From the NCBI GenBank assembly GCA_905221605.1, contig CAJNDS010002515.1, positions 323,321 to 383,509 of the forward strand: a stretch of DNA of 60,189 nucleotides, read 5' to 3'. Both the position numbers and the translations under genes were made by a program. The DNA is from Symbiodinium natans (Eukaryota; Sar; Dinophyceae; Suessiales; Symbiodiniaceae). A model generated the notes under the pieces. The model saw only the letters and a program-made list of their open reading frames with translations, did no database searches and was not told the DNA's origin. This document shows positions 1 to 13,500 of this stretch, piece after piece (within the stretch, counting starts at the first letter, position 1; each line of letters opens with the position of its first letter).

Positions 1-58
1 GATGTGCACGACAGCCAGGGCTTGAAGGCTTTCGCCCAGAAGCTGGCCGCGCAGCTTC
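1..58 (+). CDS. Channel N-terminal exon (partial)
   Basis: The first bases read in frame as [19 protein letters not shown], an amphipathic helical stretch, and then run at once into (GGGGTTTA)n. The likely donor is GA at 59-60, leaving phase 1. Assignment to the channel rests only on position and strand; it could belong to an upstream cytoplasmic domain. Confidence 0.45.
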
Positions 59-3000
59 GAATTTGGGGTTTAGGGGTTTAGGGGTTTAGGGGTTTAGGGG
101 TTTAGGGGTTTAGGGGTTTAGGGGTTTAGGGGTTTAGGGGTTTAGGGGTTTAGGGGTTTAGGGGTTTAGGGTTTAGGGTTTAGGGGTTTAGGGGTTTAGG
201 GGTTTAGGGGTTTAGGGGTTTAGGGGTTTAGGGGTTTAGGGTTAGGGTTCAGGGTTTAGGGTTCAGGGTTGAGGGGTTTAGGGAGGAGAGGTTTAGGGAG
301 GAGCCAGCGTAACCTTGTAGGTCAAAACAGGACAAGTCTTCCCAAGAGTTGGAGCAGCTGCTTCGCCCGTGTCAAGAAGATGTGAAGGTCAATCTATGCA
401 GGGTCTGATTGATTAGAGTCGAGGACCCTCAGCCCACAACCTGCAGTGAAGGGTTGCTAGGGCATTCAGCTGTGCAGAAGTGAACTTAGGTGATCCCCAC
501 CTCAGGTAACCCTGAGTCCGGAGCCTTAACGCCAAATTTCGAAACTTCTTTCAGAGTTGTGGGTTATACTGGACTCCCCACCCACCCCAACAACCACGAT
601 ACAAGGAGGGTTTTCTTCGTAAGGCCCTTCCCAGGCAAGGGAAACTGGGTGATGAACAGAATTGGATGGTAGAACTCAGCCTGTGCTCTCGGGTTTTCGA
701 GAGCATCTCCATTTCGGGCCTGAAGTCCCGGAGTCCGCTTGGAGGTGTGACCCCGGTGGTTTAGGGTTTAGGGTTTAGGGTTTAAGGTTTCGGGCCAGGG
801 GGTGAGGAGGGTTTAGGTTCTCAGGCATAAGCACACTGGTTGCCCCGAAAGGGTGCGGAGTCCTAAACCCTAAAAATGTAAATCTAGGCGTCGGAATAAT
901 GTAATCTTCCCTTATGGTCCGTGTGTAGTTATACTATAATACCCCCCCAGAACCGTATTCCAATTGTTCAGGCCCCTATGTTAGTCCATTCTTCAAAACG
1001 TTGAAAAGCCCTGAATCCCTAAACTGCCGAGTAGACAAACTCCCCTCCCACCCCTCAGGTTCCTGAGGCTTGAAAGAGCGGGCTTCATGGAAACCCTAAA
1101 CCCTAAACCCTAAACCCTAAACCCTAAACCCTAAACCCTGAACCCTGAACCCTGAACCCTGAACCCTGAACCCTGAACCCTAAACCCTACACTTCCGAAG
1201 GTGATCTCAGCCTACTTCACGAACTTCATCATGCTCCTGCTTCTTGCCCTGGTGCAGGTTTCCGAAATTAGGGGTACCCTGTTGGGGTCCAAAAAAGGGG
1301 ATCCTACTATTTGGGGGGTCTGTTCTAGGGGTCCTTATTTTCGTAAGCTCCCATCTAAGTAGGGTTTTGGGCGGAGGGTCTTTGGGATCCGGGATTAGAG
1401 TCTCTATGAGGAAACGCATGAACTGAAGCCTGTGAATGAACCTTTGGAAGTTTGGATGAATGGGGGTTTAGTTTTCGGGCCGTTTGGGGTCAGAGTAGTT
1501 TAGGGTTTAGGGTTTGGGGTTTAGGGTTTAGGGTTTAGGGTTTAGGGCTTCATCTCATCCACTTCTCGTGCCCAAGGTGAAAGAAGTTGAGGGTCCGTGC
1601 TGCGGAGTGGCGGGGGTGGGGGTTTGGGAGTAGCTAACGGGATCATCAGCACGGTGGCGAGTGGAGCCAGACCAGATGGCCTTGGAGGACAAAAGATGGC
1701 ACGAACGGCGGGTAATCCTAAACCCTAAACCCTAAACCCGAAACCCTAAAACCTAAACCCCAAACCCTAAACCCTAAACCCTAAACTCTAAATCCAAACG
1801 TTTCGTAACCACGCGTCGGGCCCCAGTCAAAAAGGCCTCCTGAACACTCAACATTGAACACTGAACCCTATCCCTACATCAGCGACTCTGAGGATTCTGG
1901 CCAATGTGATCCTCCTTGGGATCGAGGTTGACGTTTCCTCCCAGCTCGGAGTCAACGTGTCTGGGCCGTGGGTTTTTTTGGGGTTCAGAGCTTCTAGAGT
2001 TCAGCGTGAGGGTTGCAGACGTTGTGAAGTTAGGTTTTCTTTGCTGAAGAGTTGTTTAACCGTCTTTCCATTAAATGTTTTCAAAACATCTCAGGTACCA
2101 AGCCCTGCACCCTCGCTTAGGCCCTCTCAACCTTAAACGGCCCCCTTGACACCGAATCATTTTTTGCCGACAACTCAGCAATAGGTCCACTCTTCTCCCC
2201 TACACTCCCCCTTCCAAGATTTTCAACTTCAATCCAGGCGAATTCAGAGCCGATGATATTAAGGGAATCTTGAGGGGGCTGGGGGGGGGCTAAGGAAACA
2301 TTTCGCGCGTCGTACCGTATCGGAGTTTGCGTGGAGACGGGCAAAAAGTCGAAAAACGCAAAAAACAAGAAAAACGCAAAAAGTCGAAAAACAAGAAAAG
2401 CTCAAAAACCAAGAAAAACACAAAAAACGAGAAAAAAACCGAAAAGCGAGAAAAACGCAAAAACCAAAAAGAACATGCATGTAGGTTCGTGCTTGTCGCT
2501 TCTTTCGCGTTTTGCGCGCTTTTCGCGTTTTTCGCGCTTTTCGCGCTTTTCGTGTTTTTCGCGTTTTTCGCGTTTTTCGCGTTTTTCGCGCTTTTCGCGT
2601 TTTTCGCGTTTTTCGCGCTTTTCGCGTTTTTCGCGCTTTTCGCGCTTTTCGCGTTTTTCGTGTTTTTCGCATTTTTCGCGTTTTCCCGTTTTTCCTGTTC
2701 GAGCCCTCGGCACGAGTCTCTTCTCAAGACTGCCGGAAGTGGTGGATGAGAGCGACGCCGTGGACTGTGACGGCCTGTTGCAAGTCTGCCAGGCTGGGTT
2801 GCTGCGCTTGGGATTTTCAACATAAAAGAGCTTGGGTGTCTGGGTTTGTCTCAACGCAAGCATGGCCCAAACTCTAAATCCAAGGCCCCAAGCTCTAGCC
2901 CATAAACCGCCCTAAGCCCTACCCCATAAACCCTTAACCCAAACCAGAAAACCCTGTGTAAAGAGCTTCACCAGTTAGGAGCTCAGCATCATACGAGGAC

Positions 3001-6000
3001 TCTGTTTGCATGCACTACCACATGAATCCCTTATACATATATACATATATACATATATAAACATATATACATATATACATATATACATATATACATATAT
3101 GCATATATACATATATACATATATACATATATACATATGTACATATATACATATACACATATATACATATATACACATATATACATATATACATATACAC
3201 ATATATACATATATACATATATACATATATACATATATACATATATACATATATACATATATACACATATATACATATATACATATATACATATATACAT
3301 ATATACATATATTATACACATATTTCTACATATACTATACATATATTATACATATATACATATTTACATATATATATATATATGTATATACGTGTGTGGG
3401 TGTGTGTGTTAGAGAACACAGACACAGAGAGGAGAGAAGGGCCGAGAGGCAGACAGAGAGATAAGGAGCAAACGAACCCAGACCTAAGCACTGAAACCTT
3501 AACACTTAAAACCTCAGCCCTATAACTACAAACCCTAAACCGCACCCACTCCAATACTTAAGAATCCACCCTAAACGCCTGAACCATCCCCAACCCCCAA
3601 GTCGAAACTCTAAACCCTGAACCCTATACCCCCCTGGAGCTACGCGCGGGCCACTCTGACGACACATTCAGGGTTTGAAGCATGTTTATTTGGGGCGGTT
3701 TCGGGTAAGTTTAGGGCTTGTAGGGTTTGGAAGTTAGGGACGTGTTCTGTCCTTGTTTCCGTTTTCGCGTTTTTTGCATTTTTTTGGCGTCTTTCGCGTG
3801 TGTTGGGTATTTTCCCGTTTGTCGCGTTTGCGCGTTTTTACCGTTTTCTTATTTTGCGCGTATGTTTTTCGCGTTTTTTCGCGCTTTTCGCGCTTTTCGC
3901 GGTTTTCGCGGTTTTCGCGCTTTTCGCGCTTTTCGCGTTTTTCGCGTTTTTCGCTTTTTTCGCGTTTTTCGCGTTTTCGCGTTCTCGTCACCGCCTCCGC
4001 TTAGCCAAGACACACAAAGCGTTTCCACAGGGGGGGGGGGGGAGGGGGCAGTGGCCAGTTGCTGCAACGCATTGTTGCCAGGGACCAAAGTGCCTCTCAG
4101 ACTTTGAAGCTACTACTATCTTACTATCCCAAAAAATAGTACGAATATTCTTCCTTTCAAGGGCAACATAGGGATTCGTATCTTTCTTTTTTGTTTTTTT
4201 GTGGCGGGGGGTTCTGAAGGAAATAGTAGGAAGCTTGGTTAAGCTTCGCGGCAGAGAGTTGGAACCCTGTGTTGGACTTCTGTTGCTGACACCGCTGAAG
4301 CAAAAGGTGAGGTCCACGTTTTTGTATGTAAGAGCCCCTAAGCCCTAAACCCCTGAACCCCGAACTCCAAAACTCTAAGCCTAACCAGCGCAAAACCCTA
4401 AACCCTAAACCCTTCCAAGCCCTAACCAGCACTCTTCAAGGACGTTCCTCAATGGTTCGGCGTTATCAACCTGGTCATCGTTGGCGTCTTCGTGGTCGAG
4501 GCTGGGAGGGTTTCCTCGGCCTCTTATGGGGTTAGGGTTTACGGTGCTCGTAATGGAAGAAGCATGTGGGGTTAGGGTTTCGGGTGCTCGCACATTAAAT
4601 CGATAGCGCTCTTAAAACGCAGTGACTCTGTAAATCGCCCTTGGGGTCACAGGCCGGGCCCCCACAGGCCGGGCCCCCCTTCCCAGGCAGTTTTCTAGGG
4701 TTTAAGTTGCTTTGAGGTTCCCCTTATCCCAAGGCCCTTCTAGCCATTTTTGTTGGGGGGGCAAGTGTTCTCCTTTGCGGGAGCTCCCTCGCAGAGAGAG
4801 AGAGAGAGAGAGGAAACCCTAAACCCTAAACCCTAAACCCTAAACCCTAAACCCTAAACCCTAAACCCTAAACCCTAAACCCTAAACCCTAAACCCCAAA
4901 CCCTAAACCCTAAACCATCAACTCCGGCTTCCTCTGTAAGAGCCCCAGTTGTCGGAGCTCAGCCTCCAGGGCTTAAAGCCCTTAAAGCCCTTGCAGCCCT
5001 AAGCCATAAATCGTACAGGGGTTTAGTCTGGCTGGTTCTTAGTAGGGGGGAATGAGGGAATGAGGTACCCTATATAATCCCTTCAAGGGTATTTATAGGG
5101 CCCTGATTCCCTCATTCCCTACTAGGAACCAGGGGCTAGTGTTCAGGGATGGCGGCTTATAACTGTAAGTATCACTGGTTAGAGGCTTGAAGGCAGGTTG
5201 GGAAGGGAGTGCTTTTATGGTGCGTCGCCTAGTTGTTCTTCGTAGTAGAAGCTGGTGGGAGCTGGTGGGATCGAAAATACAACAAAGGCTTCGCCCACGC
5301 CGACCCGTGGGGCGGAGAACCCTACTTAAACCTACCCATGGAGCCCGAAACAAGACCCCTAAACCTTAAAGCCCTAAGCCCTAAGCCCGAAGCCCCAAGC
5401 CCTAAGCCCTAAGCCCTAAGCTCTAAGCCCTAAGCCCTAAGCCCTAAACCCTAAACCTTCAAGTAAACGACAAGAGGGGTAGACCCGGGCCCAGGTCACG
5501 CTGAAGCTGCTGGCCTTGGGGTGCTCGCTGGAGAGTTCCGGAGTTGAGGGGTGTCTCCCAAATTGCATTGTAATTGTTTTGCAAGAGCCGCGTGTATAAT
5601 TTTGAAATACCAGCTTCCCAAGAACACCCTAAACCCTAAACCCTAAACCCTAAACCCTAAACCCTAAACCCCAAACCCTAAACCCTAAACCCTAAGCCCC
5701 AAACCCTAAACCCTAAACCCCCTTCTAATTGAGTAGGTCCCAAGTTTGGCCGCAAGTAGATCTACGAGGGCGTTTTACGAAACCCCGAAGCCCTTGGACA
5801 CGCCTAGCATGGAGTCCTGCAGTGCCAAATTGCCCCTCTGGGGTGCTTTACTGTAACTTTAGATCCTTAGATCTTTTGGGTGTATTGGGTTTCCTAATAA
5901 GGCAGCTAAAAGTTCAATTTTTTAGCTACCCTCCTAAGTGCAGCCAAGTCCCCAGAGTGTCCTGAGGAATGGTTTTGGCAGTCAGGGTTTAGGGATTTGG

Positions 6001-8609
6001 GGTTTAAGGTTTAAGGGTTTAGAGATTCAGGGTTTACGGATTTTGGGTTTAGGATTTCAGGGTTTAGGGTTTTAACAAAAAAACCAAGTTTTTCTCAGAA
6101 CAAGTGGTTTTTGTTTATTGTGCTTCCGACGGTGGATGCAGCCGGCCTGGCATCAAGGGATTGGGCCTGGCGTGGTGTGGGGCTGATGTTTTCCTACACT
6201 TCGAATGCCCCTAAACCCTGAACCCTGAACCCTAAACCCTAAACCACAAACCCCAAACCCGAAACCCCAAACCCCAAACCCTAAACCCAAAACCCAAAAC
6301 CCTAAACCCTAAACCCGAAGTCATTATCTGCACCACAGGTGCAGCGCCTACTGGATGGGCGCAGACAGTGCCTGGCCCCTTTGGCGGCCTTGCCAGCCCG
6401 AAGCGCAAAAGGGTTTAGGGTTTAGGGTTTAGGGTTTAGGGTTTAGGACGTGCCTCGCAACGTTTAGGGCGTTGTGGCTCTTACTATAGGATCCTTTTCG
6501 AAGGTTCGTGTGACGGGGTATTTGGGGCTTTTGTCTAAACGCCCAGGGTTTAGGCCTAAACCCTAAACCCTAAACCCTAAACCCTAAACCCTAAACCCTA
6601 AACCCTAAACCCTAAACCCTAAACCCTAAACCCTAAACCCTAAACCCTAAACCCTAAACCCTAAACCCTAAACCCTATAAAACCCTAAACCCTAAACCCT
6701 AAACCCTAAACCCTAAACCCTAAACCCTAAACCCTAAACCCTAAACCCTAAACCCTAAACCCTAAACCCTAAACCCTAAACCCTAAACCCCTTGACTTCG
6801 AAGTCGCGCCTTATGGGCCTAAGGGCTTCATCGCCGCCCTCCCGAAAAAAAAGGGCTCGGGCTTGGGCTGTGCGTTGGGATGTTCCCCCTTATACTACCA
6901 GTCCTGAGTAGGGATTATAGTACGCCCTATTCTAATCCCTGCTAAGGACTGTTCGTATAAGGGAGAACATCCCAATATGTGAGCCAAGAACACTAAACCC
7001 CAAAACCTCGGTTAGCAGGCTGAAAAAATCGCAGCCGTGCGATTTTGGGATTCTGGCGTTTGGATTTGCAACCCCTAAACCCTAAACCCTAAATCCTAAA
7101 CCCTAAACCCGAAACCCTAAACCCTAAACCCTAAACCCTCTTTGTTCCTTCGCGGTGGAGTTTTGGTCGCCCTAGGGCCCACCGCGAAGGCCCATGAAGG
7201 CCTTCGGACTTTAAGCCCCTAAGCCTTGCAAACCCTAAGCCCTAAAGCCCTAAACCCTAAACCCTAAACCCCAAACTAAACCCTAAACCCTAAACCCTAA
7301 ACTCTAAACCCTAAACCCTAAACCCTAAAGGTGTAGAAGAGCTTGGCGTCCCAGGAACATCTTCGACTTCTGCATCGTGGCGGTGTCGGCGACTGGGCTC
7401 AGAAAGCCTTATGCCTTGGTCCAGGGTTTAGGACTCAGGGTTCAGAGTTTTAGGGTTCACGGTTTAGGGTTTAGGGTTAGGGCTGAATATTTTTTGGGTT
7501 TATGCCGCTAGTTTAGGGTTTGGGCGGTTTGTTTTTTTTTTGTTTTCGGCTTTTAGGCTTTAGGGCCCAGGTCTGTCCATAGAGTGGTCCGGTTCACGTA
7601 CCTGCGCATGTTCCTGGCCCTCAGCCCCTCGACCTCCAGCCGAAGCCCTGGACGCGCAAGCGAAAAAAAACCGTGAATGCCTCCAAGCAAGCCCCAAACC
7701 CTAAAACTTAAAACCCTCTATAACTATATAAGCCCTCAACCCAAAAACCCTAAGCCCTCAACCCTAAACCCTAAAACCCTGAACCCAAAAAACCCTCAGC
7801 CCTCAACCCTAAACCCTAAACTCCTAAGCTCTCAGACATCAGACCCTTCACACCGAAGCCCTCCCCCCCCCCCCCGGTCCGGCCTCCCTCCCAACTTGCA
7901 AAAAGCTAGGGCTTGGGGTTGAGTTTCAGGGTTTCGGGTTTCAGGGTTTAGGGTTTGTAGGGCATGGGGTTTAGGGTCTCAGGGCTTAGGGCTTGGGGTT
8001 CAGAGTTTCAGGGTGTTGGGGGTCAGGGTTTATGGTTTGGGGGCTGGGGTTTTGAGCTCAGGAGTTCGACTCCCATGCGTCGACGTATTCTGGGTTTAGG
8101 ATGAGGGTCGACGGTTTGAGGTTTCCCTAGACCCTAAACCTGTGCTGGCCAGAGTTGAGATGTTAGAGCATCGTCTGGTAGAGGTCTTTCAAAAGAGCAG
8201 GAGGCATACAAACCTAACCAGAACTGAGACTATGAGTACCGCATCCTTCCCGGCCCTCACCACCCACCTGAAGGTCTGGGTGTAGGGTTGAGGGTTTAGG
8301 GTTAAGGGTTAAGGGTTTGGGGTTTAGGGTTTAGAGTTTAGAGTTTAGGCTGGAGCCCGCTTTGGGAAGGTCAGCGAGAGTCTGATCAACTTCTGGGCGG
8401 AAACGGTTTCAGAAGATGGCGCTGACACAGATGGCTCGAAACTCCGATGTCCTAAATCTCTGCATGTCCCAAATCTTGGGTTCCGATTATAGCTACTTAT
8501 ACCTAAAAAGTACATACTTTTCTCACGGGGACAAGGGGTTTATCAGGCGCGTCTCGGGCTCCAGTTGTCGCTATGGGGGTTTACGGTAATAAGGGACCCC
8601 TAATATGCG

Positions 8610-8644
<35 letters not shown>

Positions 8645-10470
8645 ATAGTAGGATTTCCTAACGATAAGCATCCAATAATCCCTAAACCCTAAACCCAAAA
8701 CCCTTAAAAGGGCAGCGGCCCCTAAAGTATGTGGGAGCTCGGGCTGGGAGAGTTCAAAATTCCAGAAACCTGCCTAGGGCCAGGGACCTCCGGCTGGGGG
8801 GCCCAGGCAAACCCTGAACCCAACACCCTGAACCACGTCCAGAAAAAAAACTGTTACGATTTGGGGTAAAACTTTTGCTACGCTAAAGAAGGTCTGAGTA
8901 CGGCCCACCCCTAGGACAGACGGTGAGGCTTTACCCTCACCTTTCCGTTTCTCTTTTCGCTTCGGCGCTCAGGATGTAAGGCCCTCGGCCGAAGGGTCGA
9001 GGTGCTGGCATGCCCTGGCACCGCAACTTCAACCACGGAAGTATGCATGTGTGAAAAGAAATTCAATAAACCCTAAACCCTAAACCCTAAACCCTAAACC
9101 CTAAACCCTAAACCCTAAACCCTAAACCCTAAACCCTAAACCCTAAACCCTAAACCCTAAACCCTAAACCTTAAACCCTAAACCCTAAACCCTAAACCCT
9201 ACACCCTAAACCCTAAACCCTAAACCCTAAACCCTAAACCCTAAACCCTAAACCCCTAAACCCCTAAACCCCTAAACCCCTAAACCCCTGATCCCCTGAA
9301 CCCCTAAACCCCTGAACCCCTGAACCCCTGAACCCCTGAACCCCTAAACCCTAAACCCCTAAACCCCTAACCCCTAAACCCCTAAATCCTAAACCCTATA
9401 AGCCCTAAACCAAAATAGAGTATAGTGTGGGTGGGTTGACGAGCAACGCGAGCGCGCGGCCCGGGGCGTTTCACACCCGAGCGCGCGCCCTCCCTAAATC
9501 CCTAAACCTTAAACCCTAAACCCTCAATCCTAAATTTTGGGCTTAACGTTTAGGGTTTAGGGTTCAGGGTCTAGGGTTTAGGGCCTCTTGAATTCCCGAA
9601 AGTTCAAGGGGATAAAAGGCGAACTTCGCACTGCCCCAATCTGAATGCCCCACACCCCCGACCCTGAGCTCTCATGCCTGCAACCCTAATCCTTAAATCC
9701 CAAACCCGAAGCCTTCTATTCCAAACCCGAAACCACAAGGCCCGAACCCCAAACCCCAAACCCCAAACCCCAACCCCAAACCCCAAACCCCAAACCCCAA
9801 ACCCTAAACCCCAAGCCCTAAACCCTAAACCCGAAACCCTGAACCCCAAACCCCCCCCTAGTAAGGAATGCCCAGCAGCTCTTCGCGTCGCTTCTGCGCC
9901 TGGCCCGGGCGCTTCGTGGCATCCGCGTGGTGCGCCTCTTCCGCGCCCTGTCGCAATGGTACCGTTCTAACGGATTTAGGTTTTAGGGTTTAATTAGGGT
10001 TTATAGCTGACGGGTTCAGTTGCAACGTGGGGATTCCACGGTTTACACGCTCACACGGTCAGCTGGGGCCCCGGCTCGTTCTCCAAAATGCTTCAAAAGC
10101 ATCAGTTTTGCCGTGGTTTTTCACTCATGCGGGAACCCACGGACCCAAGAGGTGTATCTGCCGAAAATTCTTCCGTGCTTGCGTTTTGGAGGGGAAACGC
10201 AAGCACGTTTTCACGGTTTCTGTCGCCTCTCACTGCATGTGCCACATTTCTGCATGCGCACTGTTTGACGTGCTGTCGGCTGTCCTGTGCAATTTTTGAT
10301 CGCAAAACATTTTTGGGGTTGCTGGGGGGGGGGGGTGGGGGGGAGGGGGGTGTTGGGGGAGGGTAGCCCCGTCCAATCCCAAGCTTTTCACCTGAAGTCT
10401 TTGAGGGGGCGGGTGGGGGTGGGGGGGGTGGGGGGTGGGGGGGGTGGGGGTGGGGGGGGGGTGGTGGGGA

Positions 10471-10504
<34 letters not shown>

Positions 10505-13500
10505 AATCACGTCCAATCCAAAGCTCTTCACCTGACTCTCTGGGTTTTGTAAACCCTTTTACCCCGAAACCAGTGCGTGCGAATGGCCAAAGCATCCATG
10601 TCCGCGCGATGAGAATGTCCGTGTGACCAGTGCGTGCGAATGGCCAGCATCCATGTCCGCACGATGAGAATGTCTGAGTGACCAATCGTGCGAATGCCAG
10701 AGCAATCCCCAGTCCGCACGATTGAACGTCCGTGTGGCCAGACAACACAACAAAACTTAACGTATGTCCTCCCAAGTAACATACAAGGGCTCCTTGACCA
10801 AAACCTCGTATTTATTAAAAATTAGCGTTTACCTTCCGAAAAAACCACGTTGGAAGTGATCCCGTAGGGAGGTTTAGGGTTGAGAGTTTAGGGTTTAGGG
10901 TTAAGGTTTTTAGTTTTTGCAGGGGCTGTGCTTGGCTGACCGACCCTATGGGGTTCCGGTGGTAATTTACGGTGCCTCATGCCCCATAAGTTTCCACCCT
11001 GAGCCCTAAACCGTTTCAGAGAATGGCCAATATTCTTGAAGAGCTAAGGGAACCCAGTCCCCAGGATCACTTAGCTGCCCAGATGTAGAGCGGGCAGTTC
11101 CAGGGCTCCAGGGTAGGTGTCTTTCAAGGTCACAAACAGGCCACTTTGAGAAATGGCGCGGGATGCCGAAGGAGTGACGGTGATTTGTCGGAATAGGGAC
11201 GCAAGCGCCCCCAAGACCCTTGCCACCAGCTGAAGAGAAAAGGAGTAGATACTCCTAGTGGCAAGTTTATCCGCTTCTGAAAACCTCCCAATGAGAGGGT
11301 CGCATCTCGCTGCGCTGAAAGTCAAATCTCAGATTATACAGGAGCTTCAAATTCAACTGCCCAGTACCGATTTTGGATAACTGGACCCCTTTCTGCCTGA
11401 TAAGGGACCCTAGGGGTTCTTTAGCGGGCTTTCAGGGGCTACTTAGGCATACAGGGACTATATAAGGTGCGGGGACATAGGGAATAGGATTAAGGGTCCC
11501 TTTCCCGGGTCCCTCCTTATACCCTTTAAAGCTGCCTGGAGACAGCTCAGGATATGTCAGTGCTCTTCGCACGCTCCATGGCCACAGCTAGGTCAATCCT
11601 GAAATTCGCAAGATTCTTGCAGGACTCCTTCCCGTAGTAACGTGTAAGACTGCCTGCAGCCTTAAGGACTGATCCGAACCCCCAAACCCTGAACAATCCT
11701 AAACCCTAACCCCCAACCATAAACCCCAAACCCCAACCCTAAGCCCTAAACCCTAAGCCCTAAGCCCTAAACCCTAAACCCTAAAACCCGCTTGTCCACC
11801 CTGAGATGTCCAAGGCTCTCCTCAAAGGTGCAGGGGTTTTTAGACTCCCTTAGAAGCCTTCGTCCATGGGCTCGATTGCGGGCTTGGGGCTGGAGGTTTA
11901 GGGTTCAGGGCTTAGGGTTTATAGGGTTTAGGGCTTAAGGTTTGACCCGGTTGTAAGATAGGCGAAGATTCCAAACCTCCTCCGGTTCATCTTTCCGTAC
12001 AAGGTTCGTAGCAGGGCTCTCAAAGAAGAGGTGTACTTGTCCGCCCATCCGTTAGGATTGCACAGATCCACACTGGGTGTCATGATGGTTGTCCCTTAGA
12101 GAGTTTTCTGAGACTCTGCGAGTATGGATCCTCGTTTACTGAGGCTGTCTTGTCCATTGTGGGTACAACTGCGTCGCTTTTCTGGACGCTTGTGATGCTG
12201 ATGATGCTGGGCTGAATGTTGGCAGGTGATATGTACTTTCTTTGCTCTTCCACACATGCATGTGCTTTAATTGCTTTACGCTTCTTCTCATCGGACTCGA
12301 AGCCGCAGGGGATTCGGGAAAAAACACAAACTAACTGTAGTTGAGTCGGCACAGAACACTCGCTGAGATTTGGCAGACGGGACGACACCCAAAGCCCTAA
12401 ACCCTACCAGGAGCACTTCAGCCATCCTTTGAGGTCAGGTTGGTAGGTTTCAGGGCCTACACCCCCCGAAGCCAAAACCCGATTCCTCACCCCGCCCCCC
12501 CCCCCCCAGTGCCCGCTAAAATGCCAACCAAGGTCCTTAGGCCCGTACGAAAGAGTACGTGGAGGTGCAAACATTAAAAACGCGAAGGCTCTACATAAGC
12601 CTGCTGGGAGCCTGAAGGATTCTCTTCTATGGCTTCGGGATTGCCCTGACCCAGCTGGTGGTCGACCACTGCCCTGTGCCAGCAATGTCGCGTGGGTTTC
12701 GGCTTCTGCTTTCGCAGTCCTGCAGCTACTTGATCTAGCCCGTAGCCCGGGCCACGGAATTTTCGCCCAGAATTTTGGGGCCGACACTGTGAAAAACACA
12801 TTCCAACCCAGAATAGGCGGCCAAAAGCCCTAAACCCTAAGCTCTTCAAACTACGTAGATCAAATCCCCCATGAGCAGCCGCTAAGCAGCCCTTCAGCAA
12901 AGTTGCCGGTGTAGTACAAGCACCCTCTGGCTTCGACACTAAGAACCTACACCCCAAAAGGGTTTAGGGTTTAGGGTTTAGGGCTTAAAGTTTAGGGTTT
13001 AGGGTTGAGGGTCTAGGGTTGAGGGTTTAGGGTTGGGGTTTAAGGTCGTTTGTCTCAGCTTGATTGGCATGTGGTGGCTTTGCCGCTCTCCTCCATCTCA
13101 CAGGCCGGCTTCAGACCGTCAGTATTGAAGAGGAGCCAGCGACAACACGGCCCCCCAAATTGGGTTTAGGGTTTAGGGGTTAGGGTTCAGGGTTCAGGGT
13201 TCAGGGTTCAGGGTTTAGGGTTTAGGGTTTAGGGTTTAGGGTTTAGGGTTTAGGGTTTAGGGTTTAGGGTTTAGGCTTTAGGGTTTAGGGTTTAGGGTTA
13301 GGGTCCCCCTCCACTTAATGTGGGTTGGGTTTTCAATGGGGTGAGTTTCGGTGCTGCTGGCTGATCTAATGTGGGCGTCTCCAAAAATTAGGCTACGTAC
13401 CCCTTACATACCACCCCAACATACCAGAACCCTCATCATAGGAACCCCCCAATGTGGGTAGCCTATTTTCGGAAACTTCCATGTAATCACTTGCTGTTCC

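Noticed and set aside
2259-2877. Long Lys/Arg- or Phe/Arg-rich ORFs of up to 177 codons
   Set aside because: They are products of the TTTTCGCG/GAAAAACGC repeat, which lacks stops in many frames on both strands.
2975-3464. Tyr/Ile/His ORFs over 3.0-3.4 kb (and similar at 31.1 and 49.7 kb)
   Set aside because: Pure ATATAC/ATATGT simple repeat.
7571-7640. [13 protein letters not shown] as an S4-like exon
   Set aside because: The exon at 8370-8437 continues S3 in phase and joins directly to the S4 exon, leaving no room for it.
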